Below, one piece after another: positions 45,951 to 57,000 of a DNA stretch of 64,000 bases. Under the pieces are notes generated by a model. The model saw only the letters and a list, made by a program, of their open reading frames with translations. It was not told the origin of the DNA and made no database searches. Both the position numbers and the translations under genes were made by a program. Position 1 is the stretch's first letter. Each line of letters starts with the position of its first letter. The stretch is from Achromobacter sp. MYb9 (GTDB lineage Bacteria > Pseudomonadota > Gammaproteobacteria > Burkholderiales > Burkholderiaceae_B), in assembly GCF_002975275.1 (NCBI RefSeq), contig NZ_PCOQ01000027.1, positions 1-64,000 of the forward strand, given 5' to 3'.

Positions 45951-46299
45951 GGAATTCGGGCCAGATAGACCGCGCATTTTAGTGCGGGTTGGCGGGGAAG
46001 TGCCGGGAATCGGCCCCTGCTTTTAGCGTAAGCCTAAAAAAGTGCGGTCCGTAGACGTTCAGCTTGCATTCATGTTTTCATATTATGAAATGCCGTACCG
46101 CAACATGAAATTTTCCTTGCGAGCGGTTAATCTTCTTTCTTAGAATGCCGGCTGATAGGGAACCGACCCAAAGCAGGTCTCTAGAAAAACACCCCGACCC
46201 ATGCCTGACATGGTAGCCCGGATGATCCCGGCTACCATGCAGAGTCCGCGAGTAGATAAGCGGGTGTGGTCACGAACGAACCCCAACAGGAGACACACG
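45951..46299. other. divergent regulatory region kinase/aceE
   Basis: A 349-bp gap with no gene accepted. It is noticeably AT-rich around 46020-46140. Features seen are the dyad TTTCATA-T-TATGAAA (about 46075-46089) flanked further out by TTCATG and CATGAA, and a promoter candidate for aceE at 46117-46146. The dyad is placed just upstream of that promoter, so it may be an operator or activator site. Confidence 0.55.
46117..46146 (+). promoter_or_regulatory. sigma70-type promoter of aceE
   Basis: TTGCGA (46117-46122) and TAGAAT (46141-46146) are separated by 18 bp. Start of transcription would be near 46153, leaving a leader of about 147 nt before the aceE ATG. Confidence 0.55.
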
Positions 46300-49008
46300 A
46301 TGTCCTCTTTCGCCCAGGCTGGCGCCCCGCAGGCTGCCAACGACGAAGACACCCTTGAAACCCAGGAGTGGCTCGAAGCCCTGGCGGCAGTCCTTGATCG
46401 CGAAGGACCGCAGCGCGCGCACTACCTGCTGGAACGCCTGATCGATGAAGCCCGTCGCTCCGGCGCCCACATCCCGTTCTCGCCGAATACCGCTTACGTC
46501 AACACGATTCCCCCGGGCCTGGAGCCCGCGCATCCGGGCAACCTGGAGCTGGAATCGCGCATCCGTTCGTACGTGCGCTGGAACGCCATGGCGATGGTCG
46601 TGCGTGCCAACAAGCACAACCCGCCGGACGGCGGCGACCTGGGCGGCCACATCGCGTCGTTCGCCTCGCTGGCCACCATGATCGGCTGCGGCCAGAACCA
46701 CTTCTGGCACGCGGAAGACGAAGGCCACGGCGGCGACCTGGTCTATTTCCAGGGCCACACGTCCCCCGGCATGTACGGCCGCGCCTATCTTGAAGGCCGC
46801 CTGACCGAAGACCAGCTGAACCACTTCCGCCAGGAAGTGGACGGCAAGGGCCTGTCGTCCTATCCGCACCCGAAACTGATGCCGGATTTCTGGCAGTTCC
46901 CGACGGTGTCGATGGGCCTGGGCCCGCTGATGGCCATTTACCAGGCCCGCTTCCTGAAATACCTGCACGCCCGCGGCATTGCCGACACCAGCAACCGCAA
47001 GGTCTGGGTGTTCTGCGGCGACGGCGAAATGGACGAACCCGAATCGCTGGGTGCCATCGCCCTGGCCGCCCGTGAAAAGCTCGACAACCTGATCTTCGTG
47101 GTGAACTGCAACCTGCAGCGCCTGGACGGTCCGGTGCGCGGCAACGGCAAGATCATCCAGGAACTGGAAGGCGACTTCCGCGGTTCGGGCTGGAACGTGA
47201 TCAAGCTGATCTGGGGCGGCTACTGGGATCCGCTGTTGGCGCACGACAAGGAAGGCATCCTGCGCCAGATCATGGAAGACACCGTTGACGGCGAGTACCA
47301 GGCGTACAAGGCCAACGACGGCAAGTTCGTCCGCGAGCACTTCTTCGGCAAGCACCCCAAGCTGCTGGAAGCCGTGTCGCGCATGAGCGACGAAGACATC
47401 TGGCGCCTGAACCGTGGCGGCCATGATCCCCACAAGGTGTACGCCGCGTTCGATGCCGCGACCAGCCACACCGGCCAACCCACCGTCATCCTGGCCAAGA
47501 CCATCAAGGGCTACGGCATGGGCCACGTGGGCCAGGCCAAGAACCCGACCCACCAGCAGAAGAAGCTGGAGCTGGAATCGATCCGCGAATTCCGCGACCG
47601 TTTCGGCATCCCGATCCCCGACGACCAATTGGCGGACCTGCCGTACTTCAAGCCGGCCGAAGACTCGCCGGAAATGAAGTACCTGCACGAGCGCCGTGCC
47701 GAGCTGGGCGGTTACCTGCCGCGCCGCCGTGCCCGCGCCGACGAGCAACTGAAGGCCCCGGCGCTGGACGCCTTCAAGGCCGTGCTCGAGCCCACCGCCG
47801 AAGGCCGCGAAATTTCCACCACGCAAGCCTTCGTGCGCATCTTGAATCAGGTGCTGCGCGACAAGGAACTGGGTCCGCGCGTCGTGCCGATCCTGGCCGA
47901 CGAATCGCGCACGTTCGGCATGGAAGGCCTGTTCCGCCAGATCGGCATCTACGCGCCGGAAGGCCAGAAGTACACCCCGGTCGATAAGGACCAGGTGATG
48001 TACTACAAGGAAGCGGCCGACGGCCAACTCCTGCAGGAAGGCATCAACGAAGCGGGCGCAATGAGTTCGTGGATTGCGGCGGCCACGTCGTACTCCTCGA
48101 ACAACCGCATCATGATCCCGTTCTTCATCTATTACTCGATGTTCGGGTTCCAGCGCATTGGCGACCTGGCCTGGGCAGCGGGCGACATGCAGGCGCGCGG
48201 CTTCCTGTTGGGCGGCACCGCCGGCCGCACGACGCTGAACGGCGAAGGCCTGCAGCACGAAGACGGCCACAGCCACATCCTGGCGTCCACCATCCCGAAC
48301 TGCGTGTCCTACGACCCGACGTTCGGCCATGAGCTGGCCGTGATCATTCAGCATGGCCTGAAGCGCATGGTGGAAGACCAGGAAAACGTCTATTACTACC
48401 TGACGGTGATGAACGAGAACTACCCGCAGCCCGGTCTGACCCAGGGCGACGAGGAAGGCATCATCAAGGGCATGTACAAGCTGAAGTCGCACGGCAAGGG
48501 CAAGAACCGCGTTCAGTTGATGGGTTCGGGCACGATCCTGCGCGAAGTCATGGCCGCGCAAGACCTGCTGGCCGCCGACTGGGATGTGGCCTCGGATATC
48601 TGGAGCGTCACCAGCTTCACCGAACTGCGCCGCAACGGCCTGGACGTCGAACGCCACAATATGCTGCACCCCGACGAGAAGAAGCCGCAGGTGGCTTACG
48701 TCACGGAACAGCTGGCCAAGACGGAAGGCCCGATCATCGCGTCGACCGACTACATGAAGCTCTTTGCGGACCAGATCCGTCCGTTCGTGCCCAAGGGCCG
48801 CGAATACAAGGTGCTGGGCACCGATGGTTTCGGCCGCTCGGATTTCCGCTCGAAGCTGCGCGAGCACTTCGAAGTGGACCGCCACTTCGTCGTCGTGGCC
48901 GCGCTGCGCGCGCTGGCCGACGAAGGCAAGGTGCCGGTTGCCAAGGTGGCCGAAGCCATCAAGAAGTACGGCATCAATCCGAACAAAGCCAACCCGCAAT
49001 ACGCCTGA
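46300..49008 (+). CDS. aceE: pyruvate dehydrogenase E1 component (homodimeric)
   Basis: A 902-residue thiamine-diphosphate enzyme that decarboxylates pyruvate and acetylates the lipoyl groups of E2. It is the long homodimeric E1 typical of proteobacteria. Signatures include GHIASFASLATMIGCGQNHFWHAEDEGHGGDLVYFQGH, the ThDP-binding GDGEMDEPESLGAIALAAREKLDNLIFVVNCNLQRLDGPV and GFQRIGDLAWAAGDMQARGFLLGGTAGRTTLNGEGLQHEDGH. CAGGAGA precedes ATG 46300. First gene of the aceEF-lpdA operon, 12 bp before aceF. Confidence 0.97.
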   Translation: MSSFAQAGAPQAANDEDTLETQEWLEALAAVLDREGPQRAHYLLERLIDEARRSGAHIPFSPNTAYVNTIPPGLEPAHPGNLELESRIRSYVRWNAMAMVVRANKHNPPDGGDLGGHIASFASLATMIGCGQNHFWHAEDEGHGGDLVYFQGHTSPGMYGRAYLEGRLTEDQLNHFRQEVDGKGLSSYPHPKLMPDFWQFPTVSMGLGPLMAIYQARFLKYLHARGIADTSNRKVWVFCGDGEMDEPESLGAIALAAREKLDNLIFVVNCNLQRLDGPVRGNGKIIQELEGDFRGSGWNVIKLIWGGYWDPLLAHDKEGILRQIMEDTVDGEYQAYKANDGKFVREHFFGKHPKLLEAVSRMSDEDIWRLNRGGHDPHKVYAAFDAATSHTGQPTVILAKTIKGYGMGHVGQAKNPTHQQKKLELESIREFRDRFGIPIPDDQLADLPYFKPAEDSPEMKYLHERRAELGGYLPRRRARADEQLKAPALDAFKAVLEPTAEGREISTTQAFVRILNQVLRDKELGPRVVPILADESRTFGMEGLFRQIGIYAPEGQKYTPVDKDQVMYYKEAADGQLLQEGINEAGAMSSWIAAATSYSSNNRIMIPFFIYYSMFGFQRIGDLAWAAGDMQARGFLLGGTAGRTTLNGEGLQHEDGHSHILASTIPNCVSYDPTFGHELAVIIQHGLKRMVEDQENVYYYLTVMNENYPQPGLTQGDEEGIIKGMYKLKSHGKGKNRVQLMGSGTILREVMAAQDLLAADWDVASDIWSVTSFTELRRNGLDVERHNMLHPDEKKPQVAYVTEQLAKTEGPIIASTDYMKLFADQIRPFVPKGREYKVLGTDGFGRSDFRSKLREHFEVDRHFVVVAALRALADEGKVPVAKVAEAIKKYGINPNKANPQYA

Positions 49009-49020
49009 GGGTAAAGAGAC

Positions 49021-50694
49021 ATGAGCAACATCGTGCAAATCAAGGTTCCCGACATCGGCGACTTCAAGGAAGTGGAAGTCATTGAAGTGCTGGTGGCGGT
49101 GGGCGACACGATCAAGGCCGAACAAAGCCTGATCACGGTCGAGTCCGACAAGGCCTCGATGGAGATTCCCGCGTCGCAGGGCGGCGTGGTGAAGTCCATC
49201 ACCGTGAAGGTCGGCGACAAGGTCGCCGAAGGCGCCGTCGTGCTGGAAGTGGAAGCCGAAGCCTCGGATGCCGCTTCGGCCGCCAAGGAAGAGGCCCCCA
49301 AGGCCGCTGCCAAGGAAGCCCCGAAGCAAGCCGCCGCTGCAGCCCCCGCCGCCAAGGCGGAAGCCGCCGCGCCGGCCGCCGCCAGCGGCCCGGTCGAGAT
49401 CGAAGTGCCCGACATCGGCGACTTCAAGGAAGTGGAAGTCATCGAAGTCATGGTCGCCGTGGGCGACACCATCAAGGCCGAGCAAAGCCTGATCACCGTC
49501 GAGTCCGACAAGGCCTCGATGGAGATCCCGGCGTCGCAGGGCGGCGTGGTCAAGGAAGTGAAGGTCAAGGTGGGCGACAAGGTCGCCAAGGGTTCGGTCG
49601 TGGTGGTGGTGGAAGGCGGCGCTGGCGCCGCGCCTGCCGCCAAGACGGAAGCCAAGGCCGAGGCCAAGAGCGAAGCCGCCGCTGCCGCGCCGGCCGCCAA
49701 GGCCGACGCGCCCGCTGCCGCACCCGCTTCGCGTCCGGCTCCGGCCGCCGCGCTGGAAGATGCCAACCTGAAACCGGGCCAACTGCCGCACGCGTCGCCG
49801 TCGGTGCGCAAGTTCGCGCGCGAACTGGGCGTAAACCTCAGCAAGGTCAAGGGTTCGGGTCCCAAGGACCGCATCACCGCCGACGACGTGCGCGGTTTCG
49901 TCAAGCAGGCGCTGGCCGCTGCTCCCGCGGCCGCAGCCGGCGGTTCGGCCGATGGCGCCGCGCTGGGCCTGTTGCCGTGGCCGAAGGTCGACTTCACCAA
50001 GTTCGGCCCGATCGAAGCCAAGCCGCTGTCGCGCATCAAGAAGATTTCCGGCGCGAACCTGCACCGCAACTGGGTCATGATCCCGCACGTCACCAACAAC
50101 GACGAAGCGGACATCACCGACCTGGAAGCGCTGCGAGTCACGCTGAACAAGGAAAACGAGAAGTCGGGCATCAAGGTCACGATGCTGGCCTTCCTGATCA
50201 AGGCCGTGGTTGCGGCCCTGAAGAAATTCCCCGAGTTCAACGCGTCGCTGGACGGCGACAACCTGGTGCTCAAGCAGTACTACCACATCGGTTTTGCCGC
50301 CGACACGCCCAACGGGCTGGTGGTGCCGGTGATTCGCGACGCCGACAAGAAGGGCATCTTGCAGATCGCGCAAGAAATGACGGACCTGTCCAAGAAGGCG
50401 CGCGACGGCAAGATCTCGCCCGCGGAAATGCAGGGCGGCTGCTTCTCGATCTCGTCCCTGGGCGGTATCGGCGGCACGTCGTTCACGCCGATCATCAATG
50501 CGCCCGAAGTGGCCATCCTGGGCGTGTCGCGTTCCGCGCACAAGCCCGTCTGGGACGGCAAGCAGTTCGTGCCGCGCCTGATGGTGCCGCTGTCGCTGTC
50601 GTACGATCACCGCGTCATCGACGGCGCTTCCGCTGCCCGCTTCAACGCCTATCTGGGCGCCTTGCTGGCCGACTTCCGCCGCATCGCGCTGTAA
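49021..50694 (+). CDS. aceF: dihydrolipoamide acetyltransferase (E2), two lipoyl domains
   Basis: A 557-residue E2 core protein of the pyruvate dehydrogenase complex. Two lipoyl domains carry the modified Lys44 and Lys164 (both in [13 protein letters not shown]), each followed by an Ala/Pro-rich linker. A peripheral E1/E3-binding domain ([27 protein letters not shown]) lies near residue 260, then the catalytic domain with His530 and Asp534 ([10 protein letters not shown]). The two lipoyl domains are nearly identical to each other and to that on E3. Translationally close to both neighbours (12 bp gaps). Confidence 0.97.
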   Translation: MSNIVQIKVPDIGDFKEVEVIEVLVAVGDTIKAEQSLITVESDKASMEIPASQGGVVKSITVKVGDKVAEGAVVLEVEAEASDAASAAKEEAPKAAAKEAPKQAAAAAPAAKAEAAAPAAASGPVEIEVPDIGDFKEVEVIEVMVAVGDTIKAEQSLITVESDKASMEIPASQGGVVKEVKVKVGDKVAKGSVVVVVEGGAGAAPAAKTEAKAEAKSEAAAAAPAAKADAPAAAPASRPAPAAALEDANLKPGQLPHASPSVRKFARELGVNLSKVKGSGPKDRITADDVRGFVKQALAAAPAAAAGGSADGAALGLLPWPKVDFTKFGPIEAKPLSRIKKISGANLHRNWVMIPHVTNNDEADITDLEALRVTLNKENEKSGIKVTMLAFLIKAVVAALKKFPEFNASLDGDNLVLKQYYHIGFAADTPNGLVVPVIRDADKKGILQIAQEMTDLSKKARDGKISPAEMQGGCFSISSLGGIGGTSFTPIINAPEVAILGVSRSAHKPVWDGKQFVPRLMVPLSLSYDHRVIDGASAARFNAYLGALLADFRRIAL

Positions 50695-50940
50695 ACGGGG
50701 AGCCCTATGAGCAATACCGTTCAAATCAAAGTGCCGGACATCGGCGACTTCAAGGAAGTGGAAGTCATCGAAGTGCTGGTGGCCGTGGGCGACACGATCA
50801 AGGCCGAACAAAGCCTGATCACCGTGGAGTCCGACAAGGCTTCGATGGAAATTCCCGCGTCGCAAGGCGGCGTGGTGAAGTCCATCGCCGTCAAGGTCGG
50901 TGACAAGGTCGCTGAAGGCGCGGTCGTGCTGGAAGTGGAG
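49045..50940 (+). repeat. three near-identical lipoyl-domain coding repeats
   Basis: Copies begin near 49045 and 49405 (aceF) and 50731 (lpdA), each about 200 bp. The protein of aceF copy 1 and the lpdA copy differ by one residue over about 70 (Thr versus Ala after KSI). Long stretches of DNA are also the same, with scattered synonymous differences. Confidence 0.9.
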
Positions 50941-52488
50941 GCATCGGATGCCGCCGCCGCGCCGGCCGCCAAGGAAGCGCCCAAGGCGGCCGAGGCACCC
51001 AAGCAAGCCGCGGCTGCTGCGGCGCCGGCTGCCAAGGCCGCCGCACCCGTTGCGGCCAGCTTCAAGGGTTCGGCAGACGGTGAATACGACATGCTGGTGC
51101 TGGGCGCGGGCCCCGGCGGCTATTCCGCCGCCTTCCGCGCCGCCGACCTGGGCCTGTCCGTGGTCCTGGTTGAGCGCTACGCAACGCTGGGCGGCGTCTG
51201 CCTGAACGTGGGCTGCATTCCGTCCAAGGCGCTGCTGCACAACGCCGCCGTCATCGATGAAGCGCGCGAGCTGGCTGCCCACGGCATCAGCTTTGGCGAG
51301 CCCAAGATCGACCTGGACAAGCTGCGCGGCTACAAGGACAGCGTGGTCGCCAAGCTGACCGGCGGCCTGGCCGGCATGGCGAAGGCGCGCAAGGTCACCG
51401 TGGTGACGGGCGTGGGCGAATTCGCCGATGCCAATCACCTGACCGTGACGTCGGCCGACGGCAAGAGCCAGACGCTGCGCTTCAAGCAAGCCATCATCGC
51501 CGCCGGCAGCCAGTCGGTGAAGCTGCCGTTCATGCCCAAGGACGACCGCGTCGTCGACTCCACCGGCGCATTGCTGCTGCGTGAAGTGCCCAAGAAGATG
51601 CTGATCGTGGGCGGCGGCATCATCGGCCTGGAAATGGGCACGGTGTATTCGACGCTGGGCGCGCGCCTGGACGTCGTGGAAATGCTGGACGGCCTGATGC
51701 AAGGCGCCGACCGCGACCTGGTCAAGGTCTGGCAAAAGAAAAACGCCTATCGCTTCGACAACATCATGTTGAAGACGAAGACCGTGGGCGCCGAAGCCAA
51801 GAAGGACGGCATCTACGTCACCTTCGAAGGCGAGGGCGCACCCAAGGAACCGCAACGCTACGACCTCGTCCTGCAAGCCGTGGGGCGCAGCCCCAACGGC
51901 AAGAAGATCGGCGCCGATCGCGCCGGCATCGCCGTGACCGATCGCGGCTTCATCGAGGTCGATCGCCAGATGCGCACCAACGTGCCGCACATCTACGCCA
52001 TTGGCGACATCGTCGGCCAGCCGATGCTGGCGCACAAGGCCGTGCATGAAGGCCACGTGGCGGCGGAAGCCGCCGCCGGCCAGAAGTCGTTCTTCGACGC
52101 GCGCGTCATTCCGTCGGTGGCCTACACCGATCCGGAAGTGGCATGGGTGGGCCTGACCGAAGACGAAGCCAAGAAGCAAGGCATCAAGATCGAGAAGGGC
52201 GTGTTCCCGTGGGCGGCTTCCGGCCGCGCTATCGCCAATGGCCGCGACGAAGGCTTCACCAAGCTGATTTTCGACGCGGAAACGCATCGCATCCTGGGCG
52301 GCAGCATCGTGGGCACCCACGCTGGCGACCTGATCAGCGAACTGGCCCTGGCGGTTGAAATGGGCGCCGACGTCGTCGACATCGCCAAGACCATCCACCC
52401 GCACCCGACGCTGGGTGAATCGGTGGGCATGGCGGCGGAAGTGGCCGAAGGCGTCTGCACCGACTTGCCGCCGATGAAGAAGAAGTAA
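50707..52488 (+). CDS. lpdA: dihydrolipoamide dehydrogenase (E3) with N-terminal lipoyl domain
   Basis: A 593-residue flavoprotein that reoxidises the dihydrolipoyl groups with NAD. A lipoyl domain (residues 1-80, Lys44) and an Ala/Pro-rich linker precede the usual E3 of about 470 residues. The E3 part starts with FAD motif [19 protein letters not shown], has the redox disulfide Cys165-Cys170 ([12 protein letters not shown]), and ends in [10 protein letters not shown] with the catalytic His. Lipoyl-E3 fusions are known in Neisseria and Burkholderiales. Followed by a strong terminator. Confidence 0.96.
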   Translation: MSNTVQIKVPDIGDFKEVEVIEVLVAVGDTIKAEQSLITVESDKASMEIPASQGGVVKSIAVKVGDKVAEGAVVLEVEASDAAAAPAAKEAPKAAEAPKQAAAAAAPAAKAAAPVAASFKGSADGEYDMLVLGAGPGGYSAAFRAADLGLSVVLVERYATLGGVCLNVGCIPSKALLHNAAVIDEARELAAHGISFGEPKIDLDKLRGYKDSVVAKLTGGLAGMAKARKVTVVTGVGEFADANHLTVTSADGKSQTLRFKQAIIAAGSQSVKLPFMPKDDRVVDSTGALLLREVPKKMLIVGGGIIGLEMGTVYSTLGARLDVVEMLDGLMQGADRDLVKVWQKKNAYRFDNIMLKTKTVGAEAKKDGIYVTFEGEGAPKEPQRYDLVLQAVGRSPNGKKIGADRAGIAVTDRGFIEVDRQMRTNVPHIYAIGDIVGQPMLAHKAVHEGHVAAEAAAGQKSFFDARVIPSVAYTDPEVAWVGLTEDEAKKQGIKIEKGVFPWAASGRAIANGRDEGFTKLIFDAETHRILGGSIVGTHAGDLISELALAVEMGADVVDIAKTIHPHPTLGESVGMAAEVAEGVCTDLPPMKKK

Positions 52489-52520
52489 GCGGGGGGCGGC
52501 TTGCCGCCTTTCGCCCAAGC

Positions 52521-52560
52521 AAAAGCGCCGGCCCTGTCAAAGGGGCCGGCGCTTTTTTTT
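52521..52560 (+). terminator. intrinsic terminator of the aceEF-lpdA operon
   Basis: A 14-bp perfect stem, AAAAGCGCCGGCCC (52521-52534) with its complement at 52543-52556, an 8-nt loop, then T residues to 52560. The A-run on the 5' side also gives a T-tract on the minus strand, so it can stop the minus-strand gene ending at 52590. Confidence 0.95.
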
Positions 52561-52589
52561 GGATGCGCCGGGAGCGGCGCTGCCCTGGC

Positions 52590-52781
52590 TCAGGCTTGCG
52601 TGTTGATGCGCGAACCCAGCGTGCTGTCGATGGCCATGGGCGCCACGGACTGCATGAGCGTCGCGATGGTGTCGGCTTGCGAATTCAGGACCTTCTTCAA
52701 TAGCCGGGCCTGCACTTCCTGCACGACGTTCGCGTCTTTCAGGGCCAGGGCGGTGTTGACGGTGTTGTTGACGGAGTCCAA
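52590..52781 (-). CDS. YjfB-family putative motility protein (TTG start)
   Basis: A 63-residue helical protein matching the small YjfB family, described as putative motility proteins of unknown mechanism. The pattern NTALALKDANVVQEVQARLLKKVLNSQ, then LMQSVAP, fits the family. The start is TTG at 52781 with AGGAAA upstream; a stop codon (TAG) lies in frame just before, and no ATG is available. No flagellar genes are next to it. Ends in front of the lpdA terminator. Confidence 0.7.
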   Translation of the reverse strand: MDSVNNTVNTALALKDANVVQEVQARLLKKVLNSQADTIATLMQSVAPMAIDSTLGSRINTQA

Positions 52782-52926
52782 GGTCGCGGTTTCCTAATCG
52801 GGAAGGGGGCCGGGCCAGGCCCAGGGTTTACACATTATTGCGCAGGTTTCTGGTGGGACGCAAAGGATTGTCACAGGTTTGCGTGGCCATCGCGTGACAG
52901 GCGGCGTCTTCGGACGGCGGCCGAGG

Positions 52927-53808
52927 CTACGGTTGCGCCGGGCATTCCTGGATCGAACCCCAGCCATGATTCGGTTCGCAGAATTGCTTGCGTGCCGCCC
53001 AGGCGCAATCCGGACGTTCGAAGAATCCCAACTGGGCGCACCGATCCAGTTCGCCCTGTAGCGCGTCGACCCAGGCGTTGGGATTCTGCGCCGGGATTTC
53101 CGTGATGCGCAGCGTGGACTGCGGCGCGCTGGCGGCCGGGGCGCCCGCGGTCGACGGCGGACGCGGGGACGCCGTGTCGGAAGGGGCGGCTGGCGCGACG
53201 TCCGCCGCGGGCGTATGCGGCGCAGCCGTGGATTCGGATTCGCGCTCGGGCTTCGGTTCCACCGCCCCTGCGGCACGGGAGTCCCCGGCGGGATCAGACG
53301 CTGGAGCAGGAGCCATCACCGGTTCGGACGGGGGCTTTGCGTCGTTCCTCTCGGCGGACGGCCCCCCTTCTGGCGCTAGCGGCGGCAGGGGCAGAAGCGG
53401 CACCCGGACCGGGCTGGCCGAGGTGGCGCCGGTGATGCCATTGTTCGGCGCATTCCAGGACACCACCAACAGCACCAGCGCGCCATAGATGGCCAGGGTG
53501 TAGATCACGGTCAAGGTGGCCGACCCCACGCGACGCCCGGTGATCGGAGAAGCATCGTCGCGGCCCAGCAGGGCGCGCCAGCCCACCAGCGCCGCACCCG
53601 GGGCAGAGATCAGCCACCAGCCCAGCCGGCGCAGGCAGCCGGATCGGGAAGCGGGAAGCGAGGCCTGCACCTGGGCAGCCAGCAGTTCGCGCAACGCGCG
53701 ATTTTCTTCGCGCAGACGGGCTGTCTGCGGATCCACCGGCACCTGAGAGTCTGGATCCGGGGTGCCGTCGTGCTGCGTAGCGAGTGGATCGGGGGGCGTG
53801 GCGGTCAT
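52927..53808 (-). CDS. single-TM protein, Pro/Ala-rich, unknown function
   Basis: A 293-residue protein that I could not assign. An N-terminal cytoplasmic part contains a short predicted coiled coil (DPQTARLREENRALRELLAAQVQ), then a hydrophobic region (GWWLISAPGAALVGW and, strongest, LTVIYTLAIYGALVLLVVSW, about residues 98-118). A long Pro/Ala/Ser-rich low-complexity stalk follows, and the C-terminal 60 residues have four cysteines (LDRCAQLGFFERPDCAWAARKQFCEPNHGWGSIQEC), probably a disulfide-stabilised outer domain. The ATG at 53808 was preferred to one 36 nt upstream. Monocistronic on the minus strand. Confidence 0.7.
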   Translation of the reverse strand: MTATPPDPLATQHDGTPDPDSQVPVDPQTARLREENRALRELLAAQVQASLPASRSGCLRRLGWWLISAPGAALVGWRALLGRDDASPITGRRVGSATLTVIYTLAIYGALVLLVVSWNAPNNGITGATSASPVRVPLLPLPPLAPEGGPSAERNDAKPPSEPVMAPAPASDPAGDSRAAGAVEPKPERESESTAAPHTPAADVAPAAPSDTASPRPPSTAGAPAASAPQSTLRITEIPAQNPNAWVDALQGELDRCAQLGFFERPDCAWAARKQFCEPNHGWGSIQECPAQP

Positions 53809-53955
53809 GTGGCGAAAAAAATAGATACAAAGCTGCGGCCGCAATTATGCCGGGATCATGCGTCACGCAAAAATCCGATAAGGCGGCAAAAAGCCGGCTT
53901 CAAAATTGTCTTCAACGGTCCCCTGGATTCCCGCGTGCGTGAATAGGGTGCAAGA

Positions 53956-53977
53956 GCCGGTAAAAACCGGCGCTTTT
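53956..53977 (+). other. small hairpin with T-tract upstream of the OGT fusion gene
   Basis: GCCGGT-AAAA-ACCGGC (53956-53971) is followed by GCTTTT. It resembles a weak terminator 57 bp before the fusion gene's start codon. No plus-strand gene ends just upstream, so it could be a leader element or chance. Confidence 0.4.
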
Positions 53978-54033
53978 CGCCCGATTCCGCTGGCATCGGC
54001 GCTGATATTCTGGCCCACACTTGCCACTGGTAC

Positions 54034-57000
54034 ATGCCCGATGCGGAGTTTCTTTTGAACGCGCCTGAGTCCCTACCCGATGGAGGCCGCGACGTCGCGG
54101 CTTCTCCCGCTTTGGCCGATCACGCCATCAACTTCCTGAGTTCGCCGGGCCACCTGCGCGCCACGGCACATCTTTATGGCCTGACCAGCGTGCCGCTGGA
54201 CGAGGCGCGTGTACTGCTGCTGGGCTGCCGGGCGGGAGCCAATGCCTTCCCGTTCGCCGCAGCCTATCCGCGCGCCAAAATATTGGGGATCGACCCCGAT
54301 TCTACCCAGATTGAGGTCGCGCGCCAGCATGCGGAGATCCTCGGGTTGGCGAACGCTGAATTCATCGCGGCCGACTACGCGGCGGTGACCCCGGAACTGG
54401 GCGAATTCGACTACATCATCGCGCACGACGTATTCAGTCTGCTGGACCGGGACCAAGCCGCCGAGATTCTTCGCATCTGCCGCTTGAACCTGGCTTTCGA
54501 GGGCATTGCCTACGTCAATTACGATACTTATCCCGGGGCTCGCGCCGCCGAGGCCGTGCGCGACGCGATGATGCTCTATAGCCATGGCGCCGAGACGGTC
54601 GAAGACCAGCGGGACGCCGCGCGCACCGCGCTGACGTTGTTCACGAACGGGATCTCGCCGGATAACCCGATGGCGGCCGCGTTCAACCAGGCCGCCGAGC
54701 AAAGCAAGGCGGATCTGGATGCGGGCCTGTTCGGCGTGACGCGCCAGCCCTACTATTTCGTGGAGTTTTCCGAACAGGCGGCGGCTTATGCCATGGTGTG
54801 CGCGGGCGACGCCCAGCCGCAGATCGAGATGGCGGATACCTACGGGGGCAATGTCGCCCTGGCGCATGGACTGCTGGGCCTGGGCAAACCGCGCGCGTTG
54901 CGGCAGCAGAACCTGGACTTTTCGGCCGGCCGGCAGCATCGCCGCAGCTTGCTGGTGCATCAGGAACGCCAGGAGCAGTTATTGCCTCAGGCGGAAGCGT
55001 CGCGTTTGATGGAACTGCGCTGGGCAGGGCGGTTCCGGCGCTGCGCATTCGCCTTGCGGGACGCCGCCAATATTTATTTCGAGACATTCCCCGGCCATGT
55101 CTTTAGCACCGAGGACAGGGTGATTCAGCACATCGCCGACGCGCTGGGCGCCGCTTGGCCGGAGTCCGTGTCGGCGACACGCCTTGTGGAATTGGTGCAG
55201 GATGCGTCGATCACGCCTGAAGGCAAGACCGCGTTGGAAGCGACTCAAGCGGCGCTTTTGTACCTGCTTCATCAAGGATTGGGACGCTACGCGCTCGATC
55301 CGGTCTTTTACGACTGTGTGGCCGACAACGTGATCGGCGTGGCGCCCCCATTGCTGGCTACTCTGGCGGCGCGGGAGCATGGGTCGTCGATACCCCTGTT
55401 TAATCTGTGGCACGAAGCGGTCGTGTTGGTGGATGACGACCACAGCTTGCTGACCCATTTGAGCCTGCAGTTGCCGTTGGACCAATTGCGAGCCCCCCCC
55501 GCTGAGGCGGAGGGCACGCTAAAGACGGCGGATGACATTTTTCAAGCCAGCGCCAATGTCGAGCCCGCGCGCAACGGCGTGGCATTGTCGGCCCGGTTGC
55601 GCCGGTTGAAGCTGCAGGGTGTGCTGCTGCTAGGGTCTTCGCGGTGGCGTGATTACCTGCATGAGGGATTGGTGGCTGGACAAGGTGAAGTGCATTTGTG
55701 GGCTCCTTATGTCCAGGCCCTGGCGCGTTGTGACATTCGCAAGCGGCCTGAACCACGCCAGCTTCGTGGTGTGACGCCGGTTCAGCAAAAGGAGGCCACA
55801 GAGCTACGCGCGCTGGCTTATGGCGGAAAGCCCAATGCCGACGTGGAAACACGCATCCGGCGCTTGATCAAGCAGGCGCCGCGCTGCGATGTGGCTTGGG
55901 ACGCATTGGGCGCCATGTTGAGAGACAAAGGCGACCTTGAGGGATCGTTGATGGCTCTGCTGGAGGCGACGCGGCTTGATTCGAGCCAGGCGCACCGCTT
56001 TGCGCTGCTGGCGTTGACGCTGCTGCCAGCGGACAGGCTGGAAGATGCCGAAGTGTCGTGCTTGCGCGCGTTGGCTTTAAGCCCCAATTATGCATCCGCC
56101 CACAATGTGCTGGGCAGTGCCTATCACCGGACCTCTCGCTTCTACGAATCGGCTTACTACTATCAACGTGCCATCGAACTTGACCCCGAAGCATTGGATT
56201 CGGTCTCAAACTATGGCGTGGTCCTGGCCGACATGGGCGACTTCGAAGGTGCTGAACGTCAATACCGGAAAGTCCTCGAACGCATGCCGAATGATCCCCA
56301 AGTCTGGGGAAGCCGCTTTTTCGCGCAGAACTACTTCCCGGATCGCAGTGCCGAGCAGATATTCGAGGTCTACAGAGAGTACGACAAGATCTTCGGCGAA
56401 CCCATGCGCAAGCACTGGTTGCCGCATCGCAATGACCGGAATCCGGATCGTAAGCTTCGAATCGGTTATGTGTCGCCCGACTTCCGCCATCACCCGGTAC
56501 CGCTTTTCCTGGAGCCCTTGATGGCGCACCACGATAAGACGGCGTTTGAAGTTCATGCTTACGCGTATTTGGAAGCCGAAGATGATGTGACCGAGATCTT
56601 CAAGGGCTATGCCGATCATTGGACGCGCATTAACGGCATGTCCGATGACGTTCTGACGCGCCGCATCCGGGCTGACAAGATCGACATCCTGATCGATCTG
56701 GCCGGGCACACGGGCAACAACCGCTTGGGCGTCTTCATCCGCAAGCCCGCTCCTGTCCAAGTGACGTGGCTGGGGTTCGGTTGCACGACTGGCCTGAAGG
56801 CGATCGACTACATCCTGAGCGATGCGGACATGGCGCCGGCGGGTACGGACCATCTGTTCGCCGAACAGCCATGGCGCTTGGACGGAAGTAATTTTGCATA
56901 TCGACCCAAGTCGGATATGGGCGACGTCAGTCCGCTGCCGGCCCTGCAAAATGGACATGTGCGGTTGGTCACGTTGTCGCGGGCCATTCGCCTGAATGAT

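Noticed and set aside
46270..52518. Open frame of more than 2000 codons antisense to aceE-aceF-lpdA
   Set aside because: Explained by high-GC codon bias of the strongly conserved plus-strand genes; the translation is His/Arg/Val-rich with no domain pattern.
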